From the NCBI RefSeq assembly GCF_030123365.1, contig NZ_CP126107.1, positions 3,023,501 to 3,087,500 of the forward strand: a stretch of DNA of 64,000 nucleotides. Direction: 5' to 3'. The first letter of the stretch is position 1. Every line of letters starts with the position of its first letter. This document shows, in pieces, positions 1 through 8,726 of this stretch. Source of the stretch: Neobacillus sp. SuZ13. GTDB taxonomy: Bacteria; Bacillota; Bacilli; Bacillales; Cytobacillaceae. The position numbers were made by a program, and so were the translations under genes. The notes under the pieces are model-generated. The model saw nothing but the letters and a program-made list of their open reading frames with translations, did no database searches and was not told where the DNA came from.

Positions 1-266
1 CGCTAGTATACGAAAATTCACCGAGTGATTACATATGGAATCAAAATGACGGCTGGTTTATTGATCGATATCGTTCAGCAGATATCATTATTTGTACCGG
101 GCTGGGTGATTGGGAACAGGATGGGCTGCCTTCATACTTTACATTAAAAAAAGCCTTTGAAGAAAAACAAATTCCAGCATTGTTTGATGAGTGGGGCGAA
201 GATGTTTCGCATGATTGGATTTGGTGGCGACGCCAAATGCCGTATTATTTAGGAAAATTACTGTAA
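1..266 (+). CDS. Esterase-like alpha/beta hydrolase, C-terminal part
   Basis: The frame is open from base 3 to TAA at 264-266 and runs off the left edge, leaving 87 residues. The visible part contains DIIICTGLGDWEQDG and ends in HDWIWWRRQMPYYLGKLL. An HDW(P/I)WW motif near the end of such a protein is typical of the putative-esterase branch of alpha/beta hydrolases, where the His belongs to the catalytic site. Substrate is unknown. The downstream neighbours point the other way, so this is the end of a transcription unit. Confidence 0.6.
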   Translation, partial: LVYENSPSDYIWNQNDGWFIDRYRSADIIICTGLGDWEQDGLPSYFTLKKAFEEKQIPALFDEWGEDVSHDWIWWRRQMPYYLGKLL

Positions 267-365
267 AAAATGTGGTGGTAAAAAAAGGCAAACCTTATAC
301 CTGCGTCATTAAAAGAAACCCAAAATAATATATTATGGACAATATTCTCACTAAACATATAAAAC

Positions 366-440
366 CTTGAGTTGAGTTATAAGGATCGCTGCGGCGGTCT
401 TTATTTTTGTTCCACAAACTGGGCAGGTTAATGAAACAAG
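366..440 (+). repeat. CTAACGG repeat, left end missing
   Basis: Hairpin GATCGCTGCGGCGGTC, T-rich stretch, then GGGCAGGTTAATG. It overlaps the 3' end of the minus-strand gene that stops at 428. Confidence 0.7.
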
Positions 441-913
441 ATTTTTTTGCGGTTATTTAACTTAAAGTACCATTTATAAAATACCCACGCTAAAAATAGG
501 GTAGCATAAACGGAAATCCATGTTACATACCACTCCCATCTTAAGTATTTAATGAGGTTTGTGTAATGTTCAATTATTACTTCGGGTACAGTGAGGCCTG
601 TACTAAATGCACTAATATATATAATTTTTTTCCACCTTATACTTGTTCGTGGGTAATAAATGCAAAAGAAGATAGTGACGACAGGAAATAAAAAGAACTC
701 ATATAAAAAACTGGTTCCATTCACTTTCGCGAGTTCCCGAACAGGATATTCTAATAGGTTTAATCCTACAGCAAGAATTCCAGCAAACCATGTTACAGCC
801 TGTTGAAATAAAAATATGATACTGGCATCCCTTAATTTATCCTTAGGTATAAATGCTAAAGAAATAAAAGTAAACGAATATAGGATATATATAATCAACA
901 GGTCAACCTTCAT
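428..913 (-). CDS. CBO0543-like small membrane protein
   Basis: About 161 residues with several hydrophobic helices, starting MKVDLLIIYILYSFTF. Segments such as PKDKLRDASIIFLFQQ, the hydrophobic stretch that follows and LLEYPVRELAK match the pattern of the CBO0543 family of uncharacterised Firmicute membrane proteins. I placed the start at ATG 911-913, which has a GAAAGG site just upstream, rather than further out. It overlaps the end of the upstream paralogous gene (stop at 903), so the two are probably co-translated. Its last codons lie inside a CTAACGG repeat. Function unknown. Confidence 0.65.
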   Translation of the reverse strand: MKVDLLIIYILYSFTFISLAFIPKDKLRDASIIFLFQQAVTWFAGILAVGLNLLEYPVRELAKVNGTSFLYEFFLFPVVTIFFCIYYPRTSIRWKKIIYISAFSTGLTVPEVIIEHYTNLIKYLRWEWYVTWISVYATLFLAWVFYKWYFKLNNRKKILFH

Positions 914-1397
914 TTTGTTCCAGCCTTTCATAATTGGGATGGTCCATAAACCACAAGATATACTGACGGCATAACCATAATTCAATAATAAAATTAAAAA
1001 AACTTCTTATTAGGCTTTCAATATTACTATTTACAATGTTACTGATTTTTCCTAACAAGACCATGGCTAATAAAATCATGCTTACCCATAACAAATAATG
1101 TAACAATCGTCTAAAAAAGTTTGCATTTTTTGGAAATTTCAGTTGGAACAAAACAGAAAAAAAAGGAAAAACTATATATTCCATAGTCCAATTAATTTTA
1201 GTGGCATGTTTGAAAAGCCTAAATGGAGGTTCGTATAAACCACAATATGTAAGGAAAATGCTAACCGACCAAGTTAACATCTGAAAAAACAATAGGGTAG
1301 CAATTACTTCCCGAAGTCGATTTCGAGGGGTAACTTTCCAAAGAATAATTGGTAAAGCTATCCAGAGTAAGAGCATCACATAAATATCTGAATTCAT
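903..1397 (-). CDS. CBO0543-like small membrane protein
   Basis: 164 residues and clearly related to the gene it overlaps downstream. The order is N-terminal helix, TPRNRLREVIATLLFFQMLTW, then GLYEPPFRLFKHATKINWTMEY and further helices. This arginine-rich loop followed by a YPxR/PPFR motif is seen in CBO0543-family proteins. The ATG at 1397 has only a weak AAAGGCG site. Two paralogues back to back suggest a tandem duplication. Function unknown; the membrane location is inferred from hydrophobicity. Confidence 0.65.
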   Translation of the reverse strand: MNSDIYVMLLLWIALPIILWKVTPRNRLREVIATLLFFQMLTWSVSIFLTYCGLYEPPFRLFKHATKINWTMEYIVFPFFSVLFQLKFPKNANFFRRLLHYLLWVSMILLAMVLLGKISNIVNSNIESLIRSFFNFIIELWLCRQYILWFMDHPNYERLEQNEG

Positions 1398-1461
1398 GTA
1401 AGCACGCCTTTTTTAGAATTAGTTTTTGATAGAACATAAAAAATTATCCAGTTTGAGAAAT

Positions 1462-1540
1462 TTTGTGCTTAAACTATCAGATGGCTTAAGTTAAACAACA
1501 ATTGGATTGCTGTTTCGGCAGTCCTTTTTATTACATAGTC
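1462..1540 (+). repeat. CTAACGG repeat, right end missing
   Basis: Degenerate TTGTGCTTAAACTATCAGAT left part, hairpin GGATTGCTGTTTCGGCAGTCC and T-run. No DR2 follows. With the terminator at 1618 it accounts for the 330-bp gap before hpaB. Confidence 0.6.
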
Positions 1541-1617
1541 ATATCTGTATTACACGTACAATTAACAATACTTAAATTTTTAGATAAAAGAGTTCAAATA
1601 AAAAAACCAACTTCTAT

Positions 1618-1655
1618 GAAACAGGGGGTTCTACAAAAGTAGAATCGCCTGTTTC
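1618..1655 (-). terminator. Terminator downstream of hpaB-like gene
   Basis: Nearly perfect long hairpin: GAAACAGG and GGTTCTAC pair with GTAGAATC and CCTGTTTC around AAAA. On the minus strand it is followed by a T-run (the A7 at about 1600-1607). Confidence 0.7.
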
Positions 1656-1729
1656 TTGTTGGGAATGGTGAAGGTTCTTGATTTATTGCTGAAGGATACT
1701 GCATAAAATGACAATTTATTCAGACACCC

Positions 1730-3175
1730 TTAATTATTTAGATTTAAAAATTTGATAATATTTTCAACATGTTGCTCCTTTTGATAGTTCCTGTATAGGT
1801 TACTGGATAATCGAACAGGGTCACCAAAAAAGTATCTTTCATATTGGTTTTGCCTTGTACCGAAGGAACTCATTGTAAGATCCCATGCCAAACGAAATAG
1901 TTTCACACGGTTCAAAGCATTCATACCATCTGCTTGAAGATATTGGTCGAGCTCTGGTCTAATTTCAGATTCAAAGGCGTTTTCTGTTGGTAAAGAAATC
2001 ATTCCACTTGCACCAATAATCTGTATAATTTCGCTAAAACGGGGATAAATCTTAGGGAAAATGTTACTGGCGACTTGTAATGGTATCATACTTGGACGCA
2101 TATATCCCCATTGATCTAATTCAGCATCATTTTCTGCCTTTTCTAAGAGTGCTTTCATGGTTTCAAGGCCAATGATGATTTCGGACAGTTTTTCATGAAT
2201 ATGTTGATATTCCCCAACATTAATCGTATCGACAAGTAGTTTAGCCACTCCAAGAATAAATTCGGTTTTTACAATTTGTCTAGTTACCACTTGATGATAG
2301 GCGAATTGGTAAAAAGAGCTTTCAGCCAGAAAATCGGTTGCTGCCTCTACATTGTCGTAATAAAATACACGATCCCATGGTACCAATACATTGTCAAAGA
2401 CAACAATAGAATCCATTTCCTCATATCTTGAACTTAAGGGATAATTAAAGGAAGATTCTCCCCCGACAAAAGATTCCCTGCAGAAAAATTTTAATCCTTC
2501 GGTATTAGATGGAATGGAAAAAGCGAATGCCTCGCTAGGATCAAAAAACACTCTTGGAGCAGAAAAAACTAAAACTTCATCCGTCAAACCACCTTGAGTG
2601 GCAAGCAAGCGGGCACCTTTTATCACCAGTCCTTTTTCATTTCGATCGATTACCTTCGCAGAAATGGGCTCATCGGTGAATCCTAAATAGACTTGAGATC
2701 GATTGACTTGTGGCGTGATAAAGGTATGGGTAAACGAGAGGTCGTGTTCCATTGCCCTTTCATACAGGCATTGAATATTTTCAGGAAAACAATTTTCTCT
2801 ATCTTTTAAAAGGATCGATGAGGAGGCAAAGCTCATCACTACAGTATTCATATAATCAGGACTTCTTCCCATCATTCCATGTGTGTTTCTTGCCCAGTAT
2901 TCAATCATCTTTCTTCTTCTCTTTAAATCTTCTTTTGTTTTTGGCTGCAGATAGGATATCCCTATAGGTTCTTCTTTACCAGGTAAAAGGAAAGTCATCT
3001 CCTCTTTTAGAACGGGGTCATTTTGTAAATCATAAAGGGAAGCTTTTGCTTTAAGAATTCCTTTAAAAGCAAGATGCTCAGAAATTTTCCCCTTAATTTT
3101 TTTTCCATCAAACCAAATTTCGTTTTCTAACTTATTTAAACGATCAATAAAATTTTTTCCACTAATAGTTCCCAT
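1730..3175 (-). CDS. hpaB: 4-hydroxyphenylacetate 3-monooxygenase oxygenase (HpaB/YoaI type)
   Basis: 481 residues, the normal length for the family. It is the FADH2-dependent oxygenase of a two-component flavin system that hydroxylates 4-hydroxyphenylacetate or related phenols. Visible family features are RKMIEYWARNTHGMMGRSPDYMN near residue 85, the FTHTFITPQVNRS stretch, the VFDNVLVPWDRVF motif around 260 and a C-terminal GDPVR region. No reductase (HpaC) gene is next to it, so reduced flavin must come from elsewhere. B. subtilis YoaI is a similar orphan. The exact phenolic substrate is not proven. Confidence 0.88.
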   Translation of the reverse strand: MGTISGKNFIDRLNKLENEIWFDGKKIKGKISEHLAFKGILKAKASLYDLQNDPVLKEEMTFLLPGKEEPIGISYLQPKTKEDLKRRRKMIEYWARNTHGMMGRSPDYMNTVVMSFASSSILLKDRENCFPENIQCLYERAMEHDLSFTHTFITPQVNRSQVYLGFTDEPISAKVIDRNEKGLVIKGARLLATQGGLTDEVLVFSAPRVFFDPSEAFAFSIPSNTEGLKFFCRESFVGGESSFNYPLSSRYEEMDSIVVFDNVLVPWDRVFYYDNVEAATDFLAESSFYQFAYHQVVTRQIVKTEFILGVAKLLVDTINVGEYQHIHEKLSEIIIGLETMKALLEKAENDAELDQWGYMRPSMIPLQVASNIFPKIYPRFSEIIQIIGASGMISLPTENAFESEIRPELDQYLQADGMNALNRVKLFRLAWDLTMSSFGTRQNQYERYFFGDPVRLSSNLYRNYQKEQHVENIIKFLNLNN

Positions 3176-3325
3176 TTATTATTCGCTCCCTTTGTCGCAA
3201 CCTCCATAAAAACGAACTAGCTAAGCTAGTATCATTTTATTGGATAACTTGAATGCTTGTTCCTATGGGAAAAGCCTTGTTTTTAATTGTGTGTTAGCTT
3301 ACTTTTATTCCCGACACTTTAGTGA

Positions 3326-3335
3326 CCCCCCCCCC
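3326..3335. repeat. Homopolymer of ten C
   Basis: Run of ten cytosines in the gap between hpaB and the tandem-repeat gene. It is close to neither start codon. Such tracts are prone to slippage. Confidence 0.85.
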
Positions 3336-3389
3336 TTAAGGTTCTGTTGACAATCTAAAAAGTCATACTTGATAGCTTCAGATCTAGAA

Positions 3390-3433
3390 AATAAAAAAGA
3401 AGACGAATCCTATATGTTGAGGAATCTGTCTTC
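3390..3433 (-). terminator. Terminator of the tandem-repeat protein gene
   Basis: GAAGAC with TCCT pairs with AGGA and GTCTTC. Read on the minus strand the hairpin is followed by a T-run. It lies about 100 bases past the stop of the 36-bp-repeat gene. Confidence 0.6.
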
Positions 3434-3537
3434 TCTTTGTATTGATTTGCTATTTGTTAACAGCCCATTAGCAGGCTTTTTATTGAGTGAAAATGAAAAT
3501 AAAAATAAAAATATGTCTTCTAGTCGTATTAAGGGGG

Positions 3538-4371
3538 TTAATACAGTGATGCGCGTGGTGGTTGCGGATGAGCCGGAAGCTGCACTCCTTGTGGTGGCTG
3601 CGGATGAGCCGGGAGATGAACTCCTTGTGGCGGCTGCGGATGAGCCGGAAGCTGCACTCCTTGTGGCGGCTGCGGATGAGCCGGGAGATGAACTCCTTGT
3701 GGCGGCTGCGGATGAGCCGGGAGATGAACTCCTTGTGGCGGCTGCGGATGAGCCGGAAGGTGTACTCCTTGTGGCGGCTGCGGATGAGCCGGGAGATGAA
3801 CTCCCTGTGGCGGCTGCGGATGAGCCGGAAGGTGTACTCCTTGTGGCGGCTGCGGATGAGCCGGAAGGTGTACTCCTTGTGGCGGCTGCGGATGAGCCGG
3901 GAGATGAACTCCTTGTGGTGGCTGCGGATGAGCCGGGAGATGAACTCCTTGTGGCGGCTGCGGATGAGCCGGGAGATGAACTCCCTGTGGCGGCTGCGGA
4001 TGAGCCGGGAGATGAACTCCTTGTGGCGGCTGCGGATGAGCCGGGAGATGAACTCCCTGTGGCGGCTGCGGATGAGCCGGAAGGTGTACTCCTTGTGGCG
4101 GCTGCGGATGAGCCGGAAGGTGTACTGGGTATGGTGGGTATGGATGAGGAATGCCAGGTGCTCCAAAACCGAGACCAGGAAAATAACCAAAACCTGAACC
4201 TGGTCCACCTAATCCATAGCCTGGATAATACCACAAACCTAGACCAGGTTCACCAAATCCCAAACCAGGATAAAAACCATAACCAGAGCCAGGTCCACCC
4301 AGACCAACCCCTGGATAAATCCTTTCATCTCTTGGATAAGCAATATAATATACAGTTACATATGGAATCAC
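3538..4371 (-). CDS. Proline-rich protein with sixteen 12-residue repeats
   Basis: 277 residues from a GTG at 4369-4371, chosen because a perfect AAGGAGG lies six bases upstream; the longer ATG start at 4410 would bypass it. The N-terminal third is Gly/Tyr/Pro-rich (IYPGVGLGGPGSGYGFYPG and similar). It is followed by about 16 copies of HLPAHPQPPQGV and a short tail. It has no signal peptide and no recognisable enzyme domain. Such low-complexity proteins in Bacillus are often coat, exosporium or surface structural proteins, but that is only a guess. Frames on the other strand are repeat artefacts. Confidence 0.72.
   Translation of the reverse strand: MIPYVTVYYIAYPRDERIYPGVGLGGPGSGYGFYPGLGFGEPGLGLWYYPGYGLGGPGSGFGYFPGLGFGAPGIPHPYPPYPVHLPAHPQPPQGVHLPAHPQPPQGVHLPAHPQPPQGVHLPAHPQPPQGVHLPAHPQPPQGVHLPAHPQPPQGVHLPAHPQPPQGVHLPAHPQPPQGVHLPAHPQPPQGVHLPAHPQPPQGVHLPAHPQPPQGVHLPAHPQPPQGVHLPAHPQPPQGVQLPAHPQPPQGVHLPAHPQPPQGVQLPAHPQPPRASLY
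3564..4139. repeat. 36-bp tandem repeat, 16 units
   Basis: GCGGATGAGCC recurs every 36 bases from 3564 to 4104. Units fall into variants differing at a few positions (GGGAGATGA, GGAAGGTGT, GGAAGCTGC), arranged in mixed order. There are no spacers, so this is not CRISPR. Confidence 0.95.
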
Positions 4372-5014
4372 AATAATCCTCCTTATTTTATTTTGCTTTA
4401 GAGCATTCATTCCTGAATTGGGGTAATTGATCTAAAAATGTTGAAGACCACAGGGATTCTATGCGTGGGGAGACATATGTTGCATATATCCCATAATTCA
4501 AATCCCTCCTTATTGAAACAGACTTATAACCAGGTTATGCTAAAGGTCAGAGCTTGGGTTGGGTTTATGACCTAGATAGTTTATGAAAAGGGATAGCTGT
4601 CTCCAATGTATCGGCAAGCCCCAATCCCTTTTTTACTTAAGGTATAAGTCATTTCCAATTGAAGAAACAATACAGGTAAATTCGATTCTGTGAGAATTTG
4701 CTTTATCAAGATGACTTATCAACAATTGAATTAAAGTTCATTAATAAATTTACAGAAGGAAATTTTTTATAAATCAATTCGCTAAGAGTAGAGTGATTAC
4801 TTATAAATTCTAGTTATTTATTATTTATCTGAAGTATAAGATTTTAAAAAACTTTTATCCATTTACGAGTTTCTACCGGATAGATATAAGAATGAAATTG
4901 GTGAGTTCGTAATGAAATACGGAATGAGGAATATGACAAACAATAAAATTGCAGGTGATTAAAAAAGATAGTTGTTTGTTAATACAGATTGGTCTTGTTT
5001 TAGTAACAAGATTG
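4372..5014. other. Gap without a confident gene
   Basis: About 640 bases. The only coding-like signal is on the minus strand near 4450-4510: an AAGGAGGG site followed by an 11-codon frame starting MGYMQHMSPHA, which may be the stump of a decayed gene. Otherwise AT-rich and featureless. Confidence 0.5.
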
Positions 5015-5112
5015 TTGTGAAGTAATGAACTTAACCTATCGGGTGCTTGAGCTCAAGAATGATTGCTCCGGTGGTCTTTTTCTTTATTAAAGGAACGGGA
5101 AGGTTAGTAAAA
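5015..5112 (+). repeat. CTAACGG repeat, full
   Basis: TGTGAAGTAATG left arm, degenerate DR1 (CTATCGGGTGC), hairpin GATTGCTCCGGTGGTC, T-run, and AACGGGAAGGTTAG at the right. Confidence 0.8.
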
Positions 5113-5194
5113 GACACAAGAAGATTCAGATTCACATTATTTCAATAAATATAAATACTCAGGTAAAATGGATAGGAGAGGAGAGTGATAACAA

Positions 5195-6190
5195 TTGAAA
5201 GCACAAGTGATAAAAAAATTTGGGAATCCATCTGTTTTTGAAATCGCTGAGGTTCCTAAGCCTGAAGCAATTCCTGGGCATGTTGTTATTCAAGTAAAAG
5301 CAACAAGTGTCAATCCAATTGATACAAAGATTCGGTTTGGAGTGGTGCCTGCTATTGCACCAGAATTTCCAGCGATATTAAACAGTGATGTAGCAGGAGT
5401 TGTTGTTGAGGTCGGAGAAGAAGTAACAGAGTTCAAGGTTGGTGATGAAGTCTTTGGTTGTGCAGGTGGTGTTAAAGGAACTGGCGGTGCCCTTGCTGAA
5501 TATATGCTTGCGGATGTGCAGCTTCTAGCTCCTAAACCAAAAAATGTAACGATGGTACAAGCAGCGGCTCTTCCTCTCGTTACCATTACAGCATGGGAGT
5601 CACTTTATGATCGTGCGAATGTTCAAAACGGTCAATCGGTACTTATTCATGGAGCCACAGGTGGGGTAGGTCATGTCGCCATACAACTAGCAAAGTTAGC
5701 TGGTGCAAAAGTATATACTACTGCTTCATCAGAGGAAAAGTTAAGCATTGGAAAGCGTTTGGGTGCTGATGTGTCCATTAATTATCTGGAACAGTCAGTG
5801 GAGGAGTACGTAAAGGAATATACAGATCGAAAAGGGTTTGACGTTGTGTTCGATACAGTAGGAGGTGAAAACCTCGATCAATCTTTCCAAGCTGCTGCCA
5901 CTTACGGAACGGTATTATCTATCGCAGCACGCTCAACACATGATTTGTCACCTTTACATGCTAAGGCACTATCCTTACATATTACCTTTATGATATTAAA
6001 AATAATGGATAAGGAAAAAAGGCAGGATTATGGAAACATTTTACGAGCAGTTACAAAGCTTGTTGAGGAAGGGAAAATCCAGCCGTTAGTCGATGAGAGG
6101 GTTTTTAATTTTGATCAAGTACAGGAAGCACATACTTTATTGGAATCTAAAAACGCTATCGGAAAGGTCGTCTTGAGAAATGAATGGTAA
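5195..6190 (+). CDS. NADPH:quinone oxidoreductase-like MDR protein
   Basis: 331 residues from TTG with an AGGAGAGGAGAG site upstream. It is a zinc-independent medium-chain dehydrogenase/reductase: N-terminal GroES-like half (SVNPIDTKIRFG, NSDVAGVVVEVGEEV), then the Rossmann half with HGATGGVGHVAIQLAK around residue 155. The structural and catalytic zinc Cys/His sets are missing, as in the quinone oxidoreductase group. It likely reduces quinones or alpha,beta-unsaturated carbonyls with NADPH. Stands alone between repeats. Confidence 0.87.
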   Translation: MKAQVIKKFGNPSVFEIAEVPKPEAIPGHVVIQVKATSVNPIDTKIRFGVVPAIAPEFPAILNSDVAGVVVEVGEEVTEFKVGDEVFGCAGGVKGTGGALAEYMLADVQLLAPKPKNVTMVQAAALPLVTITAWESLYDRANVQNGQSVLIHGATGGVGHVAIQLAKLAGAKVYTTASSEEKLSIGKRLGADVSINYLEQSVEEYVKEYTDRKGFDVVFDTVGGENLDQSFQAAATYGTVLSIAARSTHDLSPLHAKALSLHITFMILKIMDKEKRQDYGNILRAVTKLVEEGKIQPLVDERVFNFDQVQEAHTLLESKNAIGKVVLRNEW

Positions 6191-6243
6191 GTAGTTGGGA
6201 ACTGAATTGTTTTGCTCGTCGGATTAAGATTGATGTCTTGTTG

Positions 6244-6708
6244 TTATAATTTTTGTTCGCTGCGTATTTTATTGAGTAATACCTGGCACCCAGCTGAAAC
6301 AAGACGATAGGTTTCATCAAAATCACCTGTATAAAATGGATCGGGGACATCTTTCCTGTATTTGGTCAGGTCAAGCAGCCTAATGATCTTTGGATGATTA
6401 GGCTTCCCGGTTATCCTGTAAATATTTTTTATGTTGCTTTCGTCCATACCGATAATATAGTCGAATTTCCAAAAGTCTTCTTTCTTTAGTCGGCGTCCAA
6501 CAAGCCCATTAGAAGAGATATTGTATTTCTTCAGAATATCAAGAGTACCTTCGTGCGGAGGGAAGCCGATTTGCCATGAACTCGTTGCAGCGGAATCAAC
6601 TGCGATTTTGTTTGTCAAATTTTCCTTTTTGACTAAGTTGCGAAACAAAGCTTCAGCCATCGGTGAACGGCAAATATTCCCCAGGCATACAAATAAAACG
6701 TTGATCAT
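6244..6708 (-). CDS. Low-molecular-weight protein tyrosine phosphatase
   Basis: 154 residues. The P-loop CLGNICRS (nucleophile Cys, C(X)5R) is at residues 8-15 and the catalytic aspartate motif DPFYTG near 122, both typical for the family. It removes phosphate from phosphotyrosine or phosphoarginine proteins in the cytoplasm. The start ATG at 6708 precedes INVLFVCLGN, matching family N-termini. Cellular substrate unknown. Confidence 0.93.
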   Translation of the reverse strand: MINVLFVCLGNICRSPMAEALFRNLVKKENLTNKIAVDSAATSSWQIGFPPHEGTLDILKKYNISSNGLVGRRLKKEDFWKFDYIIGMDESNIKNIYRITGKPNHPKIIRLLDLTKYRKDVPDPFYTGDFDETYRLVSAGCQVLLNKIRSEQKL

Positions 6709-7037
6709 GAACTTTAACCCCTTTAATTGATTTTATTTTTTTCAATTTAATAGTTTTTTTGAAATGAATTATGTATTTGCAAAATAGTGGATTGGACAGG
6801 TGTGTTGTTTTGCACACCTCCTGGCGTTCTTGGGGTCTTTTAATACCAGCAAAACCAGCTCCGTAAGTACCGGCTGCCAAGTACAGTGCCTTCTTTGCAT
6901 TCGTAATCACAAAGTATGTATCGAACAGAAAAATGGAACGGCGCTAGTGCTATTTTTAGAGAGTGTTTCCTTGCAACTGAAATGCGAAGAAAGCTAAGGA
7001 CCTTTTTTATGCGTCCTTCATTTGGAGGAATATTTTA
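6709..7037. other. Gap of about 330 bases
   Basis: Holds a minus-strand open frame with VITNAKKALYLAAGTYGAGF, but no ribosome site or family match, so I do not call it. The SDR gene's ribosome site TTTGGAGGAA is at the right end. Confidence 0.5.
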
Positions 7038-7811
7038 ATGAACCAATTAAAAGAAAAAATTGCAATTATTACGGGTGTAAGCCGTCTGAAAGGGATTGGG
7101 GCAGCTATTTGTAAAGAGTTAGCTGATACGGGTTATCATATCTTTTTTACGTACTGGACGGAATATGATAAAAAAATGCCTTGGAGCATTGATTTAGATG
7201 AGCCAATGAAATTAAAAGAAGAATTATTAAAAAAAGGTGTTAAGGTGTCATGTATGGAGTTGGATTTAACGCAACATAACGCACCTGAACAACTTATAAA
7301 TAGAGTTTTGGAAGAACTTGGTTATCCTGATATTTTAATTAATAATGCAGCATATTCAACGAACAACGATTATTCAAATGTAACTGCTGAAGAATTAGAT
7401 AAACATTACATGGTAAATGTTCGTGCAACAACATTATTAAGTAGTAAATTTGCTCAAGGGTTTGATAAAAAATCTGGCGGAAGAATAGTCAATATTACTT
7501 CAGGTCAATTTCAAGGACCAATGCCTGGTGAATTAGCATATGCAACAACTAAGGGAGCAGTTGATGCTCTAACTATTACATTGTCAGCTGAACTAGCCCC
7601 ATTAGGAATAACGGTCAATGCAATAAATCCAGGTCCAACCGATACAGGTTGGATGACAGAGGAAATAAAAAGTATGGTACAACCGAAGTTTCCTTTCGGT
7701 AGAATAGGTGAACCGAGAGATGTAGCAAAAAGCATTAAATTTCTAGTCAGCGATGATGCGGATTGGATTACAGGTCAGATTATACATTCAGAAGGTGGAT
7801 TTAGAAGATAA
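7038..7811 (+). CDS. SDR family oxidoreductase
   Basis: 257 residues, classical short-chain dehydrogenase size. The cofactor motif TGVSRLKGIG starts near residue 13, NNAA near 102, the catalytic serine is in ITSGQFQG, YATTK supplies Tyr and Lys near residue 170, and NAINPGPTDTGWM follows. The C-terminal GQIIHSEGGF matches 3-oxoacyl-ACP reductase-like members. It probably reduces a ketone or aldehyde with NAD(P)H. The ribosome site GGAGGAA is 10 bases upstream and a terminator follows. Confidence 0.88.
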   Translation: MNQLKEKIAIITGVSRLKGIGAAICKELADTGYHIFFTYWTEYDKKMPWSIDLDEPMKLKEELLKKGVKVSCMELDLTQHNAPEQLINRVLEELGYPDILINNAAYSTNNDYSNVTAEELDKHYMVNVRATTLLSSKFAQGFDKKSGGRIVNITSGQFQGPMPGELAYATTKGAVDALTITLSAELAPLGITVNAINPGPTDTGWMTEEIKSMVQPKFPFGRIGEPRDVAKSIKFLVSDDADWITGQIIHSEGGFRR

Positions 7812-7820
7812 ATTAATCTA

Positions 7821-7850
7821 AAAAGGCTCTGATTCTAGAGCCTTTTTGCT
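7821..7850 (+). terminator. Terminator after SDR gene
   Basis: AAAAAGGCTC and GAGCCTTTTT pair around TGATTCTA, ending in a T-run. Confidence 0.85.
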
Positions 7851-7881
7851 GTATTATATTTCAAAGATATATATATCAATT

Positions 7882-7984
7882 TGTGTGAAGGATTACACTT
7901 AAAGTAACCCGTGCATATGTTAAAGATGGGATGGCTGCGGCAATCCTGTTTTTTTGTTGTGTTAACGTGGCAATATTTAGTTTA
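7882..7984 (+). repeat. CTAACGG repeat, full but degenerate
   Basis: TGTGAAGGATTACACTTAAA is intact, DR1 is AGTAACCCGTGC, the hairpin is GGATGGCTGCGGCAATCC, and the right end is GTTAACGTGGCA. Confidence 0.75.
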
Positions 7985-8038
7985 CCAGGAAATACTTTCA
8001 GTATAATTTAAAAGATTATAGGACTAATAAAAAAGGGG

Positions 8039-8500
8039 TTAGCTTTCTCCCTTTTTTATTAGTCTTCTCACAAACCAAACTTGTATAAATAGCATCTCGT
8101 ATAAAAATGGATAACAGATAGCTGAATGCCACCATTTCCATCCACCATGAAAGTGTTCATATCCTGCAAGATAAAAGGAATATTCAAATGCCGTTGAGAA
8201 AATAGACCACGCAAGGACATACGCCACTTTTGCTTTTATGCCTCTTTCATAAGGAAACCAATTAATCAAAAGGATTGTAGCTGCTGGATATATACCAAGG
8301 ATAATAAGAGTCGTTTGCCAGTCAATAAGCTTCGGTTCAAAGAATCCATACCAATCCCATTTGTCTGTCCATCTGTCTGTAAATTCTGATACAAACAGAC
8401 CCCAGAAGACGGACGCATAATATACAATAGGTTGTAACTTCTTTTTGGTTAATAATGCTATTGTATTAAAGGTCAAAACAGAAACATAAAGATACCACAT
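8039..8500 (-). CDS. CBO0543-like membrane protein
   Basis: 153 residues starting MWYLYVSVLTFNT. The ATG at 8500 has GTGAGG seven bases upstream, better than the GTG further out. Several hydrophobic helices alternate with aromatic loops (DRWTDKWDWYGFFEPK, YEHFHGGWKWWH). Tryptophan-rich loops and length fit the CBO0543-like group found elsewhere in this window. Function unknown. Confidence 0.6.
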   Translation of the reverse strand: MWYLYVSVLTFNTIALLTKKKLQPIVYYASVFWGLFVSEFTDRWTDKWDWYGFFEPKLIDWQTTLIILGIYPAATILLINWFPYERGIKAKVAYVLAWSIFSTAFEYSFYLAGYEHFHGGWKWWHSAICYPFLYEMLFIQVWFVRRLIKKGES

Positions 8501-8607
8501 AAATTTCCTCACTTGTCACTTGTTAAGTATAGATTGTCAATATGGTATCTTTTTTAATCACTACGTATGTAGCATAGGCGATCTTGCTGTAGAATTGTTT
8601 GTAATTC

Positions 8608-8665
8608 CTTATTAATGTAAAGAGTGCATTAATGGAACAACGGTAATACCTTTTTTCTTCTTAAA
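8608..8665 (+). repeat. CTAACGG repeat relic
   Basis: GTGCATTAATGGAACAACGGTAATACCTTTTTTCTT resembles the hairpin part of the copy at 35353. The flanking arms are lost. Confidence 0.45.
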
Positions 8666-8726
8666 GTGGATGCCAGTATAGATAGAAAAAAGAGGTGCAA
8701 TATATTATTGTTAGGATCATTCAATA

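Noticed and set aside
3564..4139. CRISPR-like array of direct repeats
   Set aside because: Units are contiguous with no unique spacers and are coding.
3369..4376. Long open frames on both strands across the 36-bp repeats
   Set aside because: A 36-bp unit without stops keeps all frames open. Only the minus-strand frame with the AAGGAGG-GTG start and a natural Gly/Pro-rich head is credible.
4450..4510. Minus-strand 11-codon frame MGYMQHMSPHA with AAGGAGGG site
   Set aside because: Too short and unlinked to any gene; possibly a stump, so not called as a gene.
6653..6910. Minus-strand frame VITNAKKALYLAAGTYGAGF...
   Set aside because: No ribosome site, overlaps the phosphatase start, and the second half is low-complexity Lys/Ile sequence.
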